Source: Microbispora rosea
GTDB lineage: Bacteria; Actinomycetota; Actinomycetes; Streptosporangiales; Streptosporangiaceae
NCBI RefSeq assembly: GCF_900156315.1
Contig: NZ_FTNI01000016.1
Coordinates: forward strand, 1 to 64,000
Direction of reading: 5' to 3'
Length of the DNA: 64,000 nucleotides
Shown in pieces: positions 50,371 to 59,089 of this stretch. Numbering within the stretch: the first letter of the stretch is position 1; each line of letters starts with the position of its first letter. The notes beneath the pieces are model-generated. The model saw nothing but the letters and a program-made list of their open reading frames with translations, did not search any database and was not told where the DNA came from. The position numbers and the translations under genes are program-made.

Positions 50371-51207
50371 TTAGCGCAGCGGCGCGATCGGGCCTTCGGG
50401 GGCGGTCATCCGCCTCTCCAGCATGGACTCCACGAACTCGGCGACCTCGTCGTCCGGGAGGCGGCGGAAGCCGTCCGCGGTGATGACGGACACGACCGGC
50501 CAGATCTTCCGCATCACGTCGGGGCCGCCGGTCGCCGAGTCGTCGTCCGCGGCGTCGTACAGGGCGTGCAGGCAGGCCAGGACCGTGTCCTGCGGGCTGG
50601 CGTTCTCCCGGTAGAGCTTCTTGAGCGACCCCCTGGCGAAGATCGAACCCGAGCCGATCGAGTGGAACTCCCTCTGCTCGTACGGCCCGCCGCCCACGTC
50701 GTAGCTGAAGATCCGCCCGACGTCGCCGGCCGGGTCGTAGGCCGCGAAGAGCGGCACGACCACGAGGCCCTGCATGGCCATGGGCAGGTTCCCGCGGATC
50801 ATGGTGGCCAGGCGGTGCGCCTTGCCCTCGGTCGACAGCGAGCGGCCTTCGGTCTTCTCGTAGTGCTCCAGCTCGACCCGGTAGAGCCGGGCCAGCTCAA
50901 GGCCGGTGCTCGCGGTGCCGGCGATGCCCATGCAGGAGTATTCGTCGGTGCGGAACACCTTCTCGATGTCCCGCTGCGAGATGATGTTCCCGGAGGTCGC
51001 ACGCCTGTCGCCCGCCATCACCACGCCGCCGGCGCAGGTCGCCGCGACGATGGTGGTCGCGTGCGGGATCTCGTCGACCACCGGCGCCGCCAGCGACTCG
51101 TTGCGGGCGGGCAGCAGGTTCGGCGCGTACGCGCCGAGGAACTCCGAGAACGACGACGATCCCGTGTATGTGAAGAGGCTGTTCATCCAGGCTGGCTGAG
51201 ATGCCAC
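50371..51207 (-). CDS. prcB: 20S proteasome beta subunit (catalytic)
   Basis: This 278-residue threonine protease makes up the inner rings of the 20S core. A propeptide of 50 residues is removed before Thr51 ([22 protein letters not shown]), which becomes the nucleophile; the general-base Lys position and the DRRAT motif are conserved. The rest shows [20 protein letters not shown] and [23 protein letters not shown] 51207 has GGAGGGAG six bases upstream. It is first in a two-gene prcBA transcript. Pup lies 5.8 kb away behind a plus-strand operon instead of directly upstream. Confidence 0.97.
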   Translation of the reverse strand: MASQPAWMNSLFTYTGSSSFSEFLGAYAPNLLPARNESLAAPVVDEIPHATTIVAATCAGGVVMAGDRRATSGNIISQRDIEKVFRTDEYSCMGIAGTASTGLELARLYRVELEHYEKTEGRSLSTEGKAHRLATMIRGNLPMAMQGLVVVPLFAAYDPAGDVGRIFSYDVGGGPYEQREFHSIGSGSIFARGSLKKLYRENASPQDTVLACLHALYDAADDDSATGGPDVMRKIWPVVSVITADGFRRLPDDEVAEFVESMLERRMTAPEGPIAPLR

Positions 51208-51240
51208 GCGACTCCCTCCAAGCGTGCGTTGTTACGCCCG

Positions 51241-51246
51241 ACCATA
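51241..51246 (-). promoter_or_regulatory. -10 element of the prcBA promoter
   Basis: TATGGT on the minus strand lies 33 bases before GTG 51207, giving a leader of about 27 bases that contains the Shine-Dalgarno. No good -35 is seen. It implies that prcBA has its own promoter here. Confidence 0.4.
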
Positions 51247-51425
51247 CTCAGGTCTCAGCACTGGTTGCACTCTTCCCGATCAGCTCAGCGCGAACCAGAC
51301 ATCCCGCAAGAGGCCGGACTCACGGCCGTTGCTCGTTCACCGGACCGCTTCTTTACGTGCCGGTAATCCCATGCGAGTGTCGATCTCCGGGGAAGAAGGG
51401 GGCGTCCGGAGGGAAGGTGGCGGTG

Positions 51426-51470
51426 ATGAAGAACCTCGGCTCGCGGGGCCGGCGGGTGGGTGGCGCGTGA
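51426..51470 (+). CDS. Possible 14-residue leader peptide before the PHP gene
   Basis: MKNLGSRGRRVGGA starts at ATG 51426 with GGAGGGAAGG 7-10 bases upstream, the best ribosome site in this region. Its stop overlaps the PHP gene start as GTGA, so it could drive translation of that gene by coupling. It could instead be accidental. Arg/Gly-rich composition gives no attenuator clue. Confidence 0.3.
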   Translation: MKNLGSRGRRVGGA

Positions 51471-52738
51471 CGACCAGGGCCGCGATCACCGGGACGTGGA
51501 CGCTGGACGACCGGCTGGCCGGGCCGGTGGCGGAGGTGCCGGTGGAGGTGCGGCCCGGCACGGCCGCCCTCACGGTGCGCCTGTCCTACGACCGGTCGGC
51601 CGGCGTGCTCGACCTCGGCTGCGCCGGGCCCGCCGGGTTTCGCGGCTGGTCGGGCGGCGCACGCTCCGAATACACGATCACCCCCTCCTGGGCCACCCCC
51701 GGCTACCTGCCGGGCGAGATCGAGCCGGGGGTGTGGCGGGTGCTCGTCGGGCTGCACCGGGTGCCCCTCGGCGGCCTGCCGTACGAGATCCGGGTGATCA
51801 GGCACGTGCGGCCGCCCGCCCGGCCGCGCCGGCGCCGCACCCGCTTCTCCCGTGTGCCCGGGCCCGTCCCGCCCGAGCCCGCCGCCGTACGGCGCCGCCT
51901 GCCGTCGCCGCCGGGATACCGCTGGCTCGCCGGGGACCTGCACGCGCACACCGACCACTCGGACGGCACGCTGAGCGTCTACGAGCTGGCCTGCGTGGCG
52001 GCCGCGGCCGGGCTGGACTTCCTCGCGGTGACCGACCACAACACCGTCAGCCACCACGCGGAGCTGGCGGCGGCCTCGGCGCTGGCCGGTCTCGTGCTCG
52101 TGCCGGGGCAGGAGGTGACCACCGATCTCGGGCACGCCGGCGCTCTCGGGGACATCGGCTGGATCGACTTCCGGCAGCCCCCCGACGAGTGGGCGAAGGC
52201 CGTACGCGACCGGGGCGGGGTGCTGTCGGTCAACCATCCGGTGGCGACCGACTGCGCCTGGCGGCACCCGATGGCCGACCGGCCGCGGGTGGTCGAGCTG
52301 TGGCACTGGAGCTGGTGGGACCGCAGCTGGGGCGCGCCGCTGGCCTGGGGGCAGGCCTGGACGCGCGATTCGGCCGGAGACCCGGCCGGCGGCCTCGTGG
52401 TGGTGGGCGGCGGCGACTACCACCGGCCCGAGGAGGGTCACCCGCCCGGCGCGCCGACCACGTGGGTGCTCGCCGAGGGCGACGGCCGCGGACCCGAGGC
52501 GGCCGGAGCGGTCGTACGGGCCGTGGCGGAGGGCCGGACGGCGGTGTCGGCCTCCCCCGGCGCCCCGCTGCTGCTGCGGCTGGAGGACGAGTTCCTCGCC
52601 GTGGACGCCGACGGTCTGGTGCTGTGGGGCCCGCAGACGCGGCGGGTGGTCAGGGGGGACCGCGTCCTCCTGCCCGCGGGTCCCGGGGTGCACCGGCTGG
52701 AGACGCCCGCCAACGAGGTGGTCGCCGTCTGCACGTGA
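51467..52738 (+). CDS. CehA/McbA-type PHP-domain metallohydrolase
   Basis: This 423-residue protein has a beta-rich N-terminal part (about 1-145) and a PHP phosphoesterase domain. Metal-ligand motifs are intact: GDLHAHTDHSDGTLSVYELA, FLAVTDHNTVSHHAELAAAS, VLSVNHPVATDCAW and VVGGGDYHRPEEGH. The CehA branch acts on varied esters and phosphoesters, so no substrate is given. No signal peptide is seen. GTG 51467 overlaps the 14-codon leader. It opens a plus-strand operon with a Gfo/Idh/MocA oxidoreductase and a GH38 mannosidase, suggesting work on a glycan or glycosyl phosphate. Confidence 0.85.
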   Translation: MTTRAAITGTWTLDDRLAGPVAEVPVEVRPGTAALTVRLSYDRSAGVLDLGCAGPAGFRGWSGGARSEYTITPSWATPGYLPGEIEPGVWRVLVGLHRVPLGGLPYEIRVIRHVRPPARPRRRRTRFSRVPGPVPPEPAAVRRRLPSPPGYRWLAGDLHAHTDHSDGTLSVYELACVAAAAGLDFLAVTDHNTVSHHAELAAASALAGLVLVPGQEVTTDLGHAGALGDIGWIDFRQPPDEWAKAVRDRGGVLSVNHPVATDCAWRHPMADRPRVVELWHWSWWDRSWGAPLAWGQAWTRDSAGDPAGGLVVVGGGDYHRPEEGHPPGAPTTWVLAEGDGRGPEAAGAVVRAVAEGRTAVSASPGAPLLLRLEDEFLAVDADGLVLWGPQTRRVVRGDRVLLPAGPGVHRLETPANEVVAVCT

Positions 52739-52808
52739 CGACCGGGGTTGCGTTCCGCCGCCGATGGGGAGGTGCAGGGCAGGCCGCCGAGCGGAGGAAG
52801 GTGAGGAC

Positions 52809-54020
52809 GTGGAGACGGTGAAGGTGGGGATCGCCGGGCTGGGCGTCGCCGCGCAGGTCGTCTACCTGCCCCTGCTGGCACGGCGGCGCGACCTGTTCCG
52901 GGTCGCGGCCGTGTGCGACCTCGACCGCGGGCACGCCGAGACCGTCGGCCGGGAGGCGGGCGTCCCCGCGTACGACGACCCGCTGACGATGCTCGACAGG
53001 GGCGGGTTCGACGCGCTGATCGTCCTCACGCCCGGGTCCCACGGGCCTCTGCTGCGGGCCGCCCTCGAACGCGGGCTGTGGGTGCTGTGCGAGAAGCCCG
53101 TCGCCTACAGCCGCGCCGAGCTGAGCGGCTTTTCCGGCGAACGGCTGATGGCCGGCTACATGAAGCAGTACGACCCGGCCTCCCAGCGGCTGCTGGAGGC
53201 GCTGCACGAGGCCGGCGGGCCGCAGGTCGTCCGCCACCTCGACACCACCGTGCTGCACCCGTCGGAGGAGTCGCAGCTGCTGTTCGCCCGGGCGCGGCCA
53301 GGCCGGCCCGCGCCCGAGCGGGTGGCGCCCTACGCGGAGGCCGACGAGCGGGCCCTCGGCGCCGCGCTCGGCACGTCGTCGGAGCGGCTGCGGCGGCTGT
53401 ACGCCGAGGTGCTGCTGAGCAGCGTGTGCCACGAGCTGTCGCTGATGCGCCTGTTCACCGGCTCACCCGACACGGTGGACCACGTGGCCGTGTGGCCGGT
53501 GGAGGCGTTCCCGCCGTCCCTGGAGGTGAGCGGGACGCTCGGAGGCGAGTGCTCCGGCAGGTACGGCATCCGGTGGCACTATCTGACGAGTTATCCGGCC
53601 TACCACGAGGTCATGACGCTGCACCACGAGCACGGCTCGCTGGAGCTGCGGTTCCCCTCTCCCTATCTGCTGAACGCGCCCACCCGGCTGACGGCCACCT
53701 GCCGCGTCGGCACCACCGAGCGGACGGTCGTCAGCGAGGACGTCGCCGAGGCGTTCGAGCGCCAGCTGCGTGCCTTCCACCGCTTCGTCACCCAGGAGGA
53801 ACCGCCACTCACCGGACTCGACGGGGCTCTGGAGGATATCGTCACGGCGCAGCGGATCGTGCACAGGTACGCGCGGTGGGCGGGCATCCCCATCGGCGGG
53901 GAGTGCGCCCGGGAGGTCACCGGCGCCCCGCGGGAGGCGACCGCCGGGGCCGGCGGCAGCGACGCCGAGGAGGGCGGGAGTGGAGCCAGCGGTCACGCCG
54001 AGGAGAGCCTCAGCCGATAG
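52809..54020 (+). CDS. Gfo/Idh/MocA-family oxidoreductase
   Basis: The 403-residue NAD(P)-dependent sugar oxidoreductase has an N-terminal Rossmann fold (VGIAGLGVAAQVVYLPLLAR) and the conserved EKP in LWVLCEKPVAYSRAEL. The C-terminal alpha/beta domain covers RHLDTTVLHPSEESQLLF and SSVCHELSLMRLFTGSPD, where the expected catalytic His region lies. The last 45 residues are Gly/Ala/Glu-rich. GTG 52809 has GAGGAAGG seven bases upstream. The 3' end overlaps the mannosidase gene by 41 bp. The substrate is probably a hexose or its derivative released by the neighbouring enzymes. Confidence 0.9.
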   Translation: METVKVGIAGLGVAAQVVYLPLLARRRDLFRVAAVCDLDRGHAETVGREAGVPAYDDPLTMLDRGGFDALIVLTPGSHGPLLRAALERGLWVLCEKPVAYSRAELSGFSGERLMAGYMKQYDPASQRLLEALHEAGGPQVVRHLDTTVLHPSEESQLLFARARPGRPAPERVAPYAEADERALGAALGTSSERLRRLYAEVLLSSVCHELSLMRLFTGSPDTVDHVAVWPVEAFPPSLEVSGTLGGECSGRYGIRWHYLTSYPAYHEVMTLHHEHGSLELRFPSPYLLNAPTRLTATCRVGTTERTVVSEDVAEAFERQLRAFHRFVTQEEPPLTGLDGALEDIVTAQRIVHRYARWAGIPIGGECAREVTGAPREATAGAGGSDAEEGGSGASGHAEESLSR

Positions 54021-56850
54021 CGACAGGATCGTGGTGGTCCCGCACACCCACTGGGACCGGGAGTGGTATCTGCCCTTCCAGCGGTTCCGGGCCGGGCTGG
54101 TGCGGATGCTCGATGAGGTCCTGGACGCCATGGCCGCCGACCCCGCCTACCGCTTCACGATGGACGGCCAGCTCGCGGCGGTCGAGGACTACCTGGAGAT
54201 CCGGCCCGCGCGGCGCGGCGACGTCGCCCGCTTCGTCGCCGAGGGGCGACTGGCCGTGGGGCCCTGGCTGATCCTCGCCGACGAGTTCCTGTGCGCCGGG
54301 GAGACGCTGCTGCGCAACCTGGAGTACGGCATGCGGGGCGCCGCCGCGCTCGGCGGCGCCATGCCCGTCGGTTATCTGCCCGACCAGTTCGGCCACTGCG
54401 CCCAGATGCCGCAGATGCTGGCGCTGGCGGGGCTGCGCCGGGCGTGCCTGTGGCGCGGGGTGCCCGCGCACGTGGACCGCGACGCGTTCGACTGGATCGG
54501 CGCCGACGGCACCACGATCAGGACCAGGTATCTGCCCGGCGGGTACGGCAACGCCTTCGGCCTGTTCACCGGCCCGGCCGAGGAGATGCCCGACCGGGTG
54601 ACGGCCTTCGTCTCCACGGCGGAGGGCTGGGCGGCCGGTGGCACCCTGCTGGCGATGTACGGCGCGGACCACTCGGCGCCGGCCCGCGAGATCACCGCGT
54701 CCGGGCTCCGCGTAGCCACCCTCGCCGAGGCCGTGACCGGCGAGAGTGGCGGCGCGGCCGGCGAGCAGGTGCCGCGGGTCGTGGGCGAGCTGCGCTCGCA
54801 CGCGCGGGCCAGCATCCTGCCCGGCGTGATCTCGGCCCGGGTGCCGCTCAAGCAGGCCATGGCGCGGGCCGAGCGGGTCCTCACCCGCTACGCGGAACCG
54901 CTGTCGGCGCTGTGGCTCGCCGGCGACTCCGCCTGCGAACGCCTCATCGACATGGCCTGGCGCTCGGTGATCGCCTGCAGCGGGCACGACTCCGTCACCG
55001 GCTGCGGCTCGGACGAGACCGCCCAGCAGGTTGCCGCCAGGATCGCCGAGGCCGGGCAGACGGCCCAGGCGGTCGTGGACCTGGTCGCGGCGTCCCTCTC
55101 CGAGGCCGCACCCAAGGGCTCGCTCGTGGCCGTCAACCCGTCCCCGTTCGAGCGGACCGGCCTGGTGCTCGCGGACCTGCCGGAGGACCGCGCGTCCCTG
55201 GTTGACGCCTCGGGCCGGTCCGTCCCCGCGCAGCGGCTCGAACACGCCGCCACACTGCTCGACGAGACCGTCATGGACGACCTCTCCCGGCTCCTCGGGC
55301 GCGTCCACGAGCGGGAGCTGTACGGCCACGAGATCGTCTCCTGGCACGCCGGGGACGGCGTGTTCACCGTGACCGTGAGCAGGCACGCCTCCGGCGCGTA
55401 CGCCTACGAGGACCTGCGCAGGGCCGTCGTGGAGGCCGGTCCGGGGCCGTGGGTCGTCCGCACGGTGGCCGAGCCCGTGGTCACCGTGGCCGCGCTGGTC
55501 ACCGTGCCGCCGCTCGGCCGTGCCGTCCTCACGGCCCGTCCGCCCGAGCCTCGCCTGCCCGCACCCGTCGCGAACGCCCTGAGGACCGACGCGTACGGGT
55601 TCGAGCCGGTGCTGGACAACGGCCTGCTGCGGGTGCGGGTGGCCGGCGACGGGACGCTCTCGCTGCACGGCGCGGACGGGACCGAGGTCCACGGCGTCGG
55701 GCGGATCGCCCACGGCGGGGACGCCGGCGACACCTACAACTACGCGCCGCCGCCCGACGACCGGCTTGCCGACCGGCCCTCCCACGTCGTCGTCGAGGAG
55801 ATCTGCGCGGGCCCGCTGACCGGCGCGTACGAGATCACGCGGGTGTACGACTGGCCGGCCGGCCTCGGCGGCGACGCCGGCGACGAGACCGACGCCGAGA
55901 TCGTGCCGACGGCCGTCACGACCCGGGTGGAGCTCAGGGCGGGCGAGCCGTTCGCGCGGTGCGAGATCACCATGGACGTGCGCTGCCGCGACCACCGCGT
56001 CCGCTGGCACGCGCCGCTGCCCCGCGCGGCGGCCGGGTCGTACGCCGAGGGACAGTTCGCCGTGGTGCGGCGCGGCCTGGCGGCCGAGGGTGGAGACGGG
56101 GGTGGAGACGGGGGCGGCGAGCGGCCGATTCCGACCTTTCCCGCCGAGTCCTTCGCCGCCGCCGGCGGCCTGGCCGTGCTGCTCGACCACGTCACCGAGT
56201 ACGAGATCGTCAGGGACGAGATCAACGGAGACGAGATCAGCGGGGACGGGACCGAGCTGGCGCTGACGCTCGTGCGGTCCGTCGGCTACCTGTCGAGGAA
56301 CCGCAACCCCTACCGCGACGAGCCCGCCGGGCCCGAGGTGCCCACCCCGGCCGCCCAGTGCCAAGGGCCGCTGACCGTGCGCTTCGCCGTCCTGCCGTAC
56401 GCGGGAGAGTGGCACGAGGCCGGGCTGCCGAGGCTCGCCGAGGAGTTCCGCCACGACCTGCTCGCCGTGCCGGGCACCGGCGCCGCCAGGGCAGGGGACG
56501 GGGCGGGGGATGCGGACGGGGACGGCCCGGGCGGAGGGGGTCGCGTCGCGATCAGCGGGGACGGCGTCATGATGGCCGCTCTACGCGAGCGGGGCGGACG
56601 GCTGGAGGTCCGCCTGGTGGCCGAGCATCCCGCGGCCACCGAGGCGGTCGTCCGGGGAGATTTCACCGCGGCCTGGACGGCCGGCGTGCTGGGCTCTCCC
56701 CTGAGCCCTCTGGAGGTGTCCCGCGACGAGGTGTTTCCCGATGACGGGGCGGACGGGCGGGGACCCGCGGCGTACCCGGGGTCATGGCGGACGGTGCGCG
56801 TCCCGCTGACGCCCTTCGCGATCGCGACCGTTCATCTCGGCGAAGCCTGA
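53980..56850 (+). CDS. GH38 alpha-mannosidase-type glycoside hydrolase
   Basis: This 956-residue cytoplasmic enzyme belongs to glycoside hydrolase family 38 and removes alpha-mannosyl residues. The zinc-site motif is VVVPHTHWDREWYLPFQRFR (His22, His24, Asp26). The nucleophile Asp lies in VGYLPDQFGHCAQMPQML, and SVIACSGHDSVTGCGSDETA supplies the late active-site His/Asp. A large beta-sandwich C-terminal half follows, with acidic/Gly loops (GGDGGGDGGGE near 690). GTG 53980 follows GAGGAGGGCGGG, inside the previous gene's end; the frame open from 53770 is a shadow. Endogenous targets could be mannosylated lipids or proteins made through Ppm1, or an imported glycan. Confidence 0.9.
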   Translation: MEPAVTPRRASADSDRIVVVPHTHWDREWYLPFQRFRAGLVRMLDEVLDAMAADPAYRFTMDGQLAAVEDYLEIRPARRGDVARFVAEGRLAVGPWLILADEFLCAGETLLRNLEYGMRGAAALGGAMPVGYLPDQFGHCAQMPQMLALAGLRRACLWRGVPAHVDRDAFDWIGADGTTIRTRYLPGGYGNAFGLFTGPAEEMPDRVTAFVSTAEGWAAGGTLLAMYGADHSAPAREITASGLRVATLAEAVTGESGGAAGEQVPRVVGELRSHARASILPGVISARVPLKQAMARAERVLTRYAEPLSALWLAGDSACERLIDMAWRSVIACSGHDSVTGCGSDETAQQVAARIAEAGQTAQAVVDLVAASLSEAAPKGSLVAVNPSPFERTGLVLADLPEDRASLVDASGRSVPAQRLEHAATLLDETVMDDLSRLLGRVHERELYGHEIVSWHAGDGVFTVTVSRHASGAYAYEDLRRAVVEAGPGPWVVRTVAEPVVTVAALVTVPPLGRAVLTARPPEPRLPAPVANALRTDAYGFEPVLDNGLLRVRVAGDGTLSLHGADGTEVHGVGRIAHGGDAGDTYNYAPPPDDRLADRPSHVVVEEICAGPLTGAYEITRVYDWPAGLGGDAGDETDAEIVPTAVTTRVELRAGEPFARCEITMDVRCRDHRVRWHAPLPRAAAGSYAEGQFAVVRRGLAAEGGDGGGDGGGERPIPTFPAESFAAAGGLAVLLDHVTEYEIVRDEINGDEISGDGTELALTLVRSVGYLSRNRNPYRDEPAGPEVPTPAAQCQGPLTVRFAVLPYAGEWHEAGLPRLAEEFRHDLLAVPGTGAARAGDGAGDADGDGPGGGGRVAISGDGVMMAALRERGGRLEVRLVAEHPAATEAVVRGDFTAAWTAGVLGSPLSPLEVSRDEVFPDDGADGRGPAAYPGSWRTVRVPLTPFAIATVHLGEA

Positions 56851-56903
56851 CGCCCGCGCGTCATCGCCTGCCGCCGGGACCGCCGAGGGCGCGCTCGACG
56901 GGA

Positions 56904-56937
56904 GTCTCCGGGCCCGACGGCGGGCCTGCCGGGAGAC
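56904..56937. terminator. Hairpin between the convergent GH38 and pup genes
   Basis: GTCTCC and GGAGAC arms, extended inwards by GG/CC with a one-base bulge, bracket a GC-rich loop. It is well placed to end both transcripts. Confidence 0.5.
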
Positions 56938-56983
56938 GGTCCCCCGGCGCGGCCGCCACCGGCCCGGACGCCTCTCGCCGGGG

Positions 56984-57193
56984 CTACTGCCCGCCCTTCT
57001 GCACGTAGGAACGGACGAACTCCTCCGCGTTCTCCTCGAGGACCTCGTCGATCTCGTCCAGGATCGCGTCCACGTCGTCGGTCAGCTTCTCGTGACGCTC
57101 CTGGACGTCCGGGGACGCCTGCGCCTCGACCTCTTCGACTTCCTGCTCCTGCCGCCCGGTCTGCTTCTGGCCGCCGGTCTCCTTGGTCGCCAT
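56984..57193 (-). CDS. pup: Prokaryotic ubiquitin-like protein Pup
   Basis: Pup is a 69-residue disordered tag that marks proteins for the proteasome. The N-terminus is the usual MATKETGGQKQTGRQEQ. A helix-forming acidic core (RHEKLTDDVDAILDEIDEVL), which binds the ATPase coiled coil, leads to FVRSYVQKGGQ. It ends in Gln, so Dop must deamidate it before ligation. ATG 57193 has GGAGGT seven bases upstream; the frame open to 57256 is extra. It stands alone here, between a GH38 gene and a protein kinase gene, with dop 4.5 kb upstream and prcBA 5.8 kb downstream. Confidence 0.97.
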   Translation of the reverse strand: MATKETGGQKQTGRQEQEVEEVEAQASPDVQERHEKLTDDVDAILDEIDEVLEENAEEFVRSYVQKGGQ

Positions 57194-57228
57194 CCCTGAC
57201 ACCTCCGCTGCTCGGGGGGACGCCTCTC

Positions 57229-57256
57229 CCCATATCTTCCCCGAACCGACCGACAA
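57229..57256 (-). promoter_or_regulatory. Possible pup promoter
   Basis: TTGTCG (57256-57251) and TATGGG (57234-57229) on the minus strand are 16 bases apart and would give a leader of about 29 bases. Both hexamers deviate from consensus. Confidence 0.35.
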
Positions 57257-57497
57257 TGCGCGCGAAAGAGCGTGCGATCTTCGGCCCGGCCACTGTGGCC
57301 AGACAACCCGGTGAGCGCCGGGAAGGCAAACGCGCGGGGTCCGGCCCTGTTACCGGCATACCCGCCCGCGGGAACCGCCATCGTTAGACCGGATCGTTAT
57401 CGACCTCACACTCCGCGTGGCCGCCTTTCGGCGCAGCGCTACCGTGTCCGGGACGACAATTGAGGGATCACGGCACGACCTAGCGCACGGGTGGTCG
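57257..57497. other. Upstream region of the protein kinase gene, no gene seen
   Basis: This is the remainder of the 304-bp gap between the divergent pup and kinase genes. It holds no convincing ORF or RNA. The kinase frame is open from 57417, but those residues lack a ribosome site and precede the recognisable domain. Confidence 0.4.
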
Positions 57498-58649
57498 ATG
57501 GCATCGCACGCACGGCAACTGCTGGCGGATCGCTACAAGCTGCTGACGCCCTTCCGGCGTGACGGCGGCGGGATCATGTGGCAGGCGCACGATCTCCGCC
57601 TCAAGCGCGATGTCGCGATCAAGGAAGTCCAGCCGCCGTACCGGGTGGACGTGGCCGATCTGCAGGCCGCCCGCCGGCAGGCGCTGCGGGAGGCCCGCTC
57701 GGCGGCGCGGCTCAGCCATCCGGCCGTCGTCACCGTGCACGACCTGCTGGAGGACAAGGGCCGGCTCTGGATCGTGACAGAGCTCCTGCAGGGCCTCACC
57801 ATGGGCGACACCGTCAGCCACCTCGGCCGCCTGCCGGTGCACTGGGCCGCCTGGGTGGGCTTCCAGCTCCTGTCGGGCGTACGGCACGCGCACTCGATGG
57901 GCGTCGTCCACGGGGACATCCGGCCCGCCAACGTCATGCTGACCGAGGACCGGGTGGTGCTGACCGACTTCGGCATCGCCGCGTTCGACCGGGATCCCGC
58001 CGGGTCGACGACCGTGCCCGTGGGGCGGTCCGGCGCCTATCTCGCCCCCGAGCGGCTGCGCGGGAAGGGCCTGGCACCTGCCGCCGACCTGTGGTCGTTC
58101 GGCGCCACGCTGTACTGCGGAGTGGAGGGGCGGCCTCCGTATCCGGCCACGGAGCGGCTGCCGGCCCCGGCGCTGCTGGGCCGCGAGCCGGAGCCGCCGC
58201 GCCGGGCGGGCCTCCTGCGGCCGCTGATCGAAGGCCTGCTGCGGCACGACCCGGAAGAACGGCTCACCGTCGACCAGGCGATGCACGTGCTCGTGGACGT
58301 GTTGCGACGGCAGGGCATCCCGGCGGCGACGCCGGGCCGGACGGCCGGCGAGCTGCCGAGCCGCGGCGCACCGGCCGCCGCGTCGAATGCCGTGCCGAAT
58401 GCCGCGGCCGGCGCGGCGCCCAAACCGAGCGGGGCGCATCCCCTCGGCCGATCCGCCGGCCACGGGTGGCCCCTCGCGCCCCGGGAATTCACAGCGCCCC
58501 GGGAACTCACGGCATCCCGGGAACTCGCGGCGCCGGGGGAGCTCACGACCGGGCGCTTCTTCGACGTGGAGTCGCGTCGCCGGGGCAATCCCTACTGGCC
58601 CTCCCTCACGACGGGGCCGCACCGGCCCCGGCCCCCGCACCTCCCGTAG
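57498..58649 (+). CDS. Hanks-type Ser/Thr protein kinase with atypical loops, soluble
   Basis: This 383-residue protein kinase has no transmembrane helix or PASTA domains. The Gly-rich loop is degenerate (LLTPFRRDGGGIMWQAHDLR). The ATP Lys is in VAIKEVQPP, the catalytic loop reads HGDIRPANVM instead of HRDxKxxN (Asp and Asn kept, Arg lost, Lys to Arg), DFG is kept in VLTDFGIAAF, and APE is kept in LAPERLRG. It may therefore be weakly active or regulatory. The tail from about residue 275 is Pro/Ala-rich with short imperfect repeats (APREFTAPRELTASRELAAP). ATG 57498 begins MASHARQLLADRYKLLTPF, the normal position for the domain. It is divergent from pup. Confidence 0.87.
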   Translation: MASHARQLLADRYKLLTPFRRDGGGIMWQAHDLRLKRDVAIKEVQPPYRVDVADLQAARRQALREARSAARLSHPAVVTVHDLLEDKGRLWIVTELLQGLTMGDTVSHLGRLPVHWAAWVGFQLLSGVRHAHSMGVVHGDIRPANVMLTEDRVVLTDFGIAAFDRDPAGSTTVPVGRSGAYLAPERLRGKGLAPAADLWSFGATLYCGVEGRPPYPATERLPAPALLGREPEPPRRAGLLRPLIEGLLRHDPEERLTVDQAMHVLVDVLRRQGIPAATPGRTAGELPSRGAPAAASNAVPNAAAGAAPKPSGAHPLGRSAGHGWPLAPREFTAPRELTASRELAAPGELTTGRFFDVESRRRGNPYWPSLTTGPHRPRPPHLP

Positions 58650-58658
58650 CCCCGGGCC

Positions 58659-58692
58659 GGGCGGCTCCCCGCGTCCGTGGGAGAAGCCGCCC
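58659..58692. terminator. Hairpin between the convergent kinase and PepSY genes
   Basis: GGGCGGCT (58659-58666) pairs perfectly with AGCCGCCC (58685-58692), with additional inner CCC/GGG pairing. Confidence 0.7.
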
Positions 58693-58710
58693 GTCCCTGC
58701 CATCCTGCGG

Positions 58711-59037
58711 TCAGTCGTCGTGCTCGGCGCGGAACTTGACGATCCGTCCGGTCGCGATCGCGACGTAGACCTTGTACTCCATGTGGCCCTTGCGCAGCTC
58801 GACCTTCCAGGTGCGGTGGCCGTGCTCCCACTCGCGTTCGATCTCGGTCACCCGCGCGCCGGGCACCCGCTTCTTCGCGATCGCGACCGCCTGGCTCCGG
58901 GTGACCGCGGCCTGGGAGACGGCAGCCGAGGTGGTCGAGGAGTGGGAGGCGGGCGCGGCGGCGACGGCGGTTCCGCCGGCGGCCAGCGCGGTGACGGTGA
59001 CGGCGGCGGCGAGAGCGATCTTCGTTGTGTGTCTCAT
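58711..59037 (-). CDS. Secreted PepSY-domain protein
   Basis: The 108-residue exported protein has a signal peptide (MRHTTKIALAAAVTVTALAA, cleavage near AVAAAPA) and one PepSY domain (VTRSQAVAIAKKRVPGARVT, WKVELRKGHMEYKVYVAIAT, GRIVKFRAEHDD). PepSY proteins often inhibit or sense envelope proteases. It lies just downstream of a two-component system on the same strand, with a probable response-regulator site 35 bp before its start, so it is a likely target of that system. ATG 59037 has no strong ribosome site. Confidence 0.87.
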   Translation of the reverse strand: MRHTTKIALAAAVTVTALAAGGTAVAAAPASHSSTTSAAVSQAAVTRSQAVAIAKKRVPGARVTEIEREWEHGHRTWKVELRKGHMEYKVYVAIATGRIVKFRAEHDD

Positions 59038-59070
59038 GCGTCGAGGTTCGCAGCGATCATGATAGGGCCG

Positions 59071-59089
59071 CGCTAAGCGATCCCTAAAG
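59071..59089 (-). promoter_or_regulatory. Direct-repeat site (TTAG-N7-TTAG) upstream of the PepSY gene
   Basis: CTTTAGGGATCGCTTAGCG on the minus strand has two TTAG units 11 bp apart, typical spacing for OmpR-family regulators. It overlaps the sensor kinase stop codon. The same arrangement occurs at 61130. Confidence 0.6.

Noticed and set aside
54010-56454. 814-residue minus-strand open frame
   Set aside because: It is antisense to the GH38 gene, with no recognisable domain.
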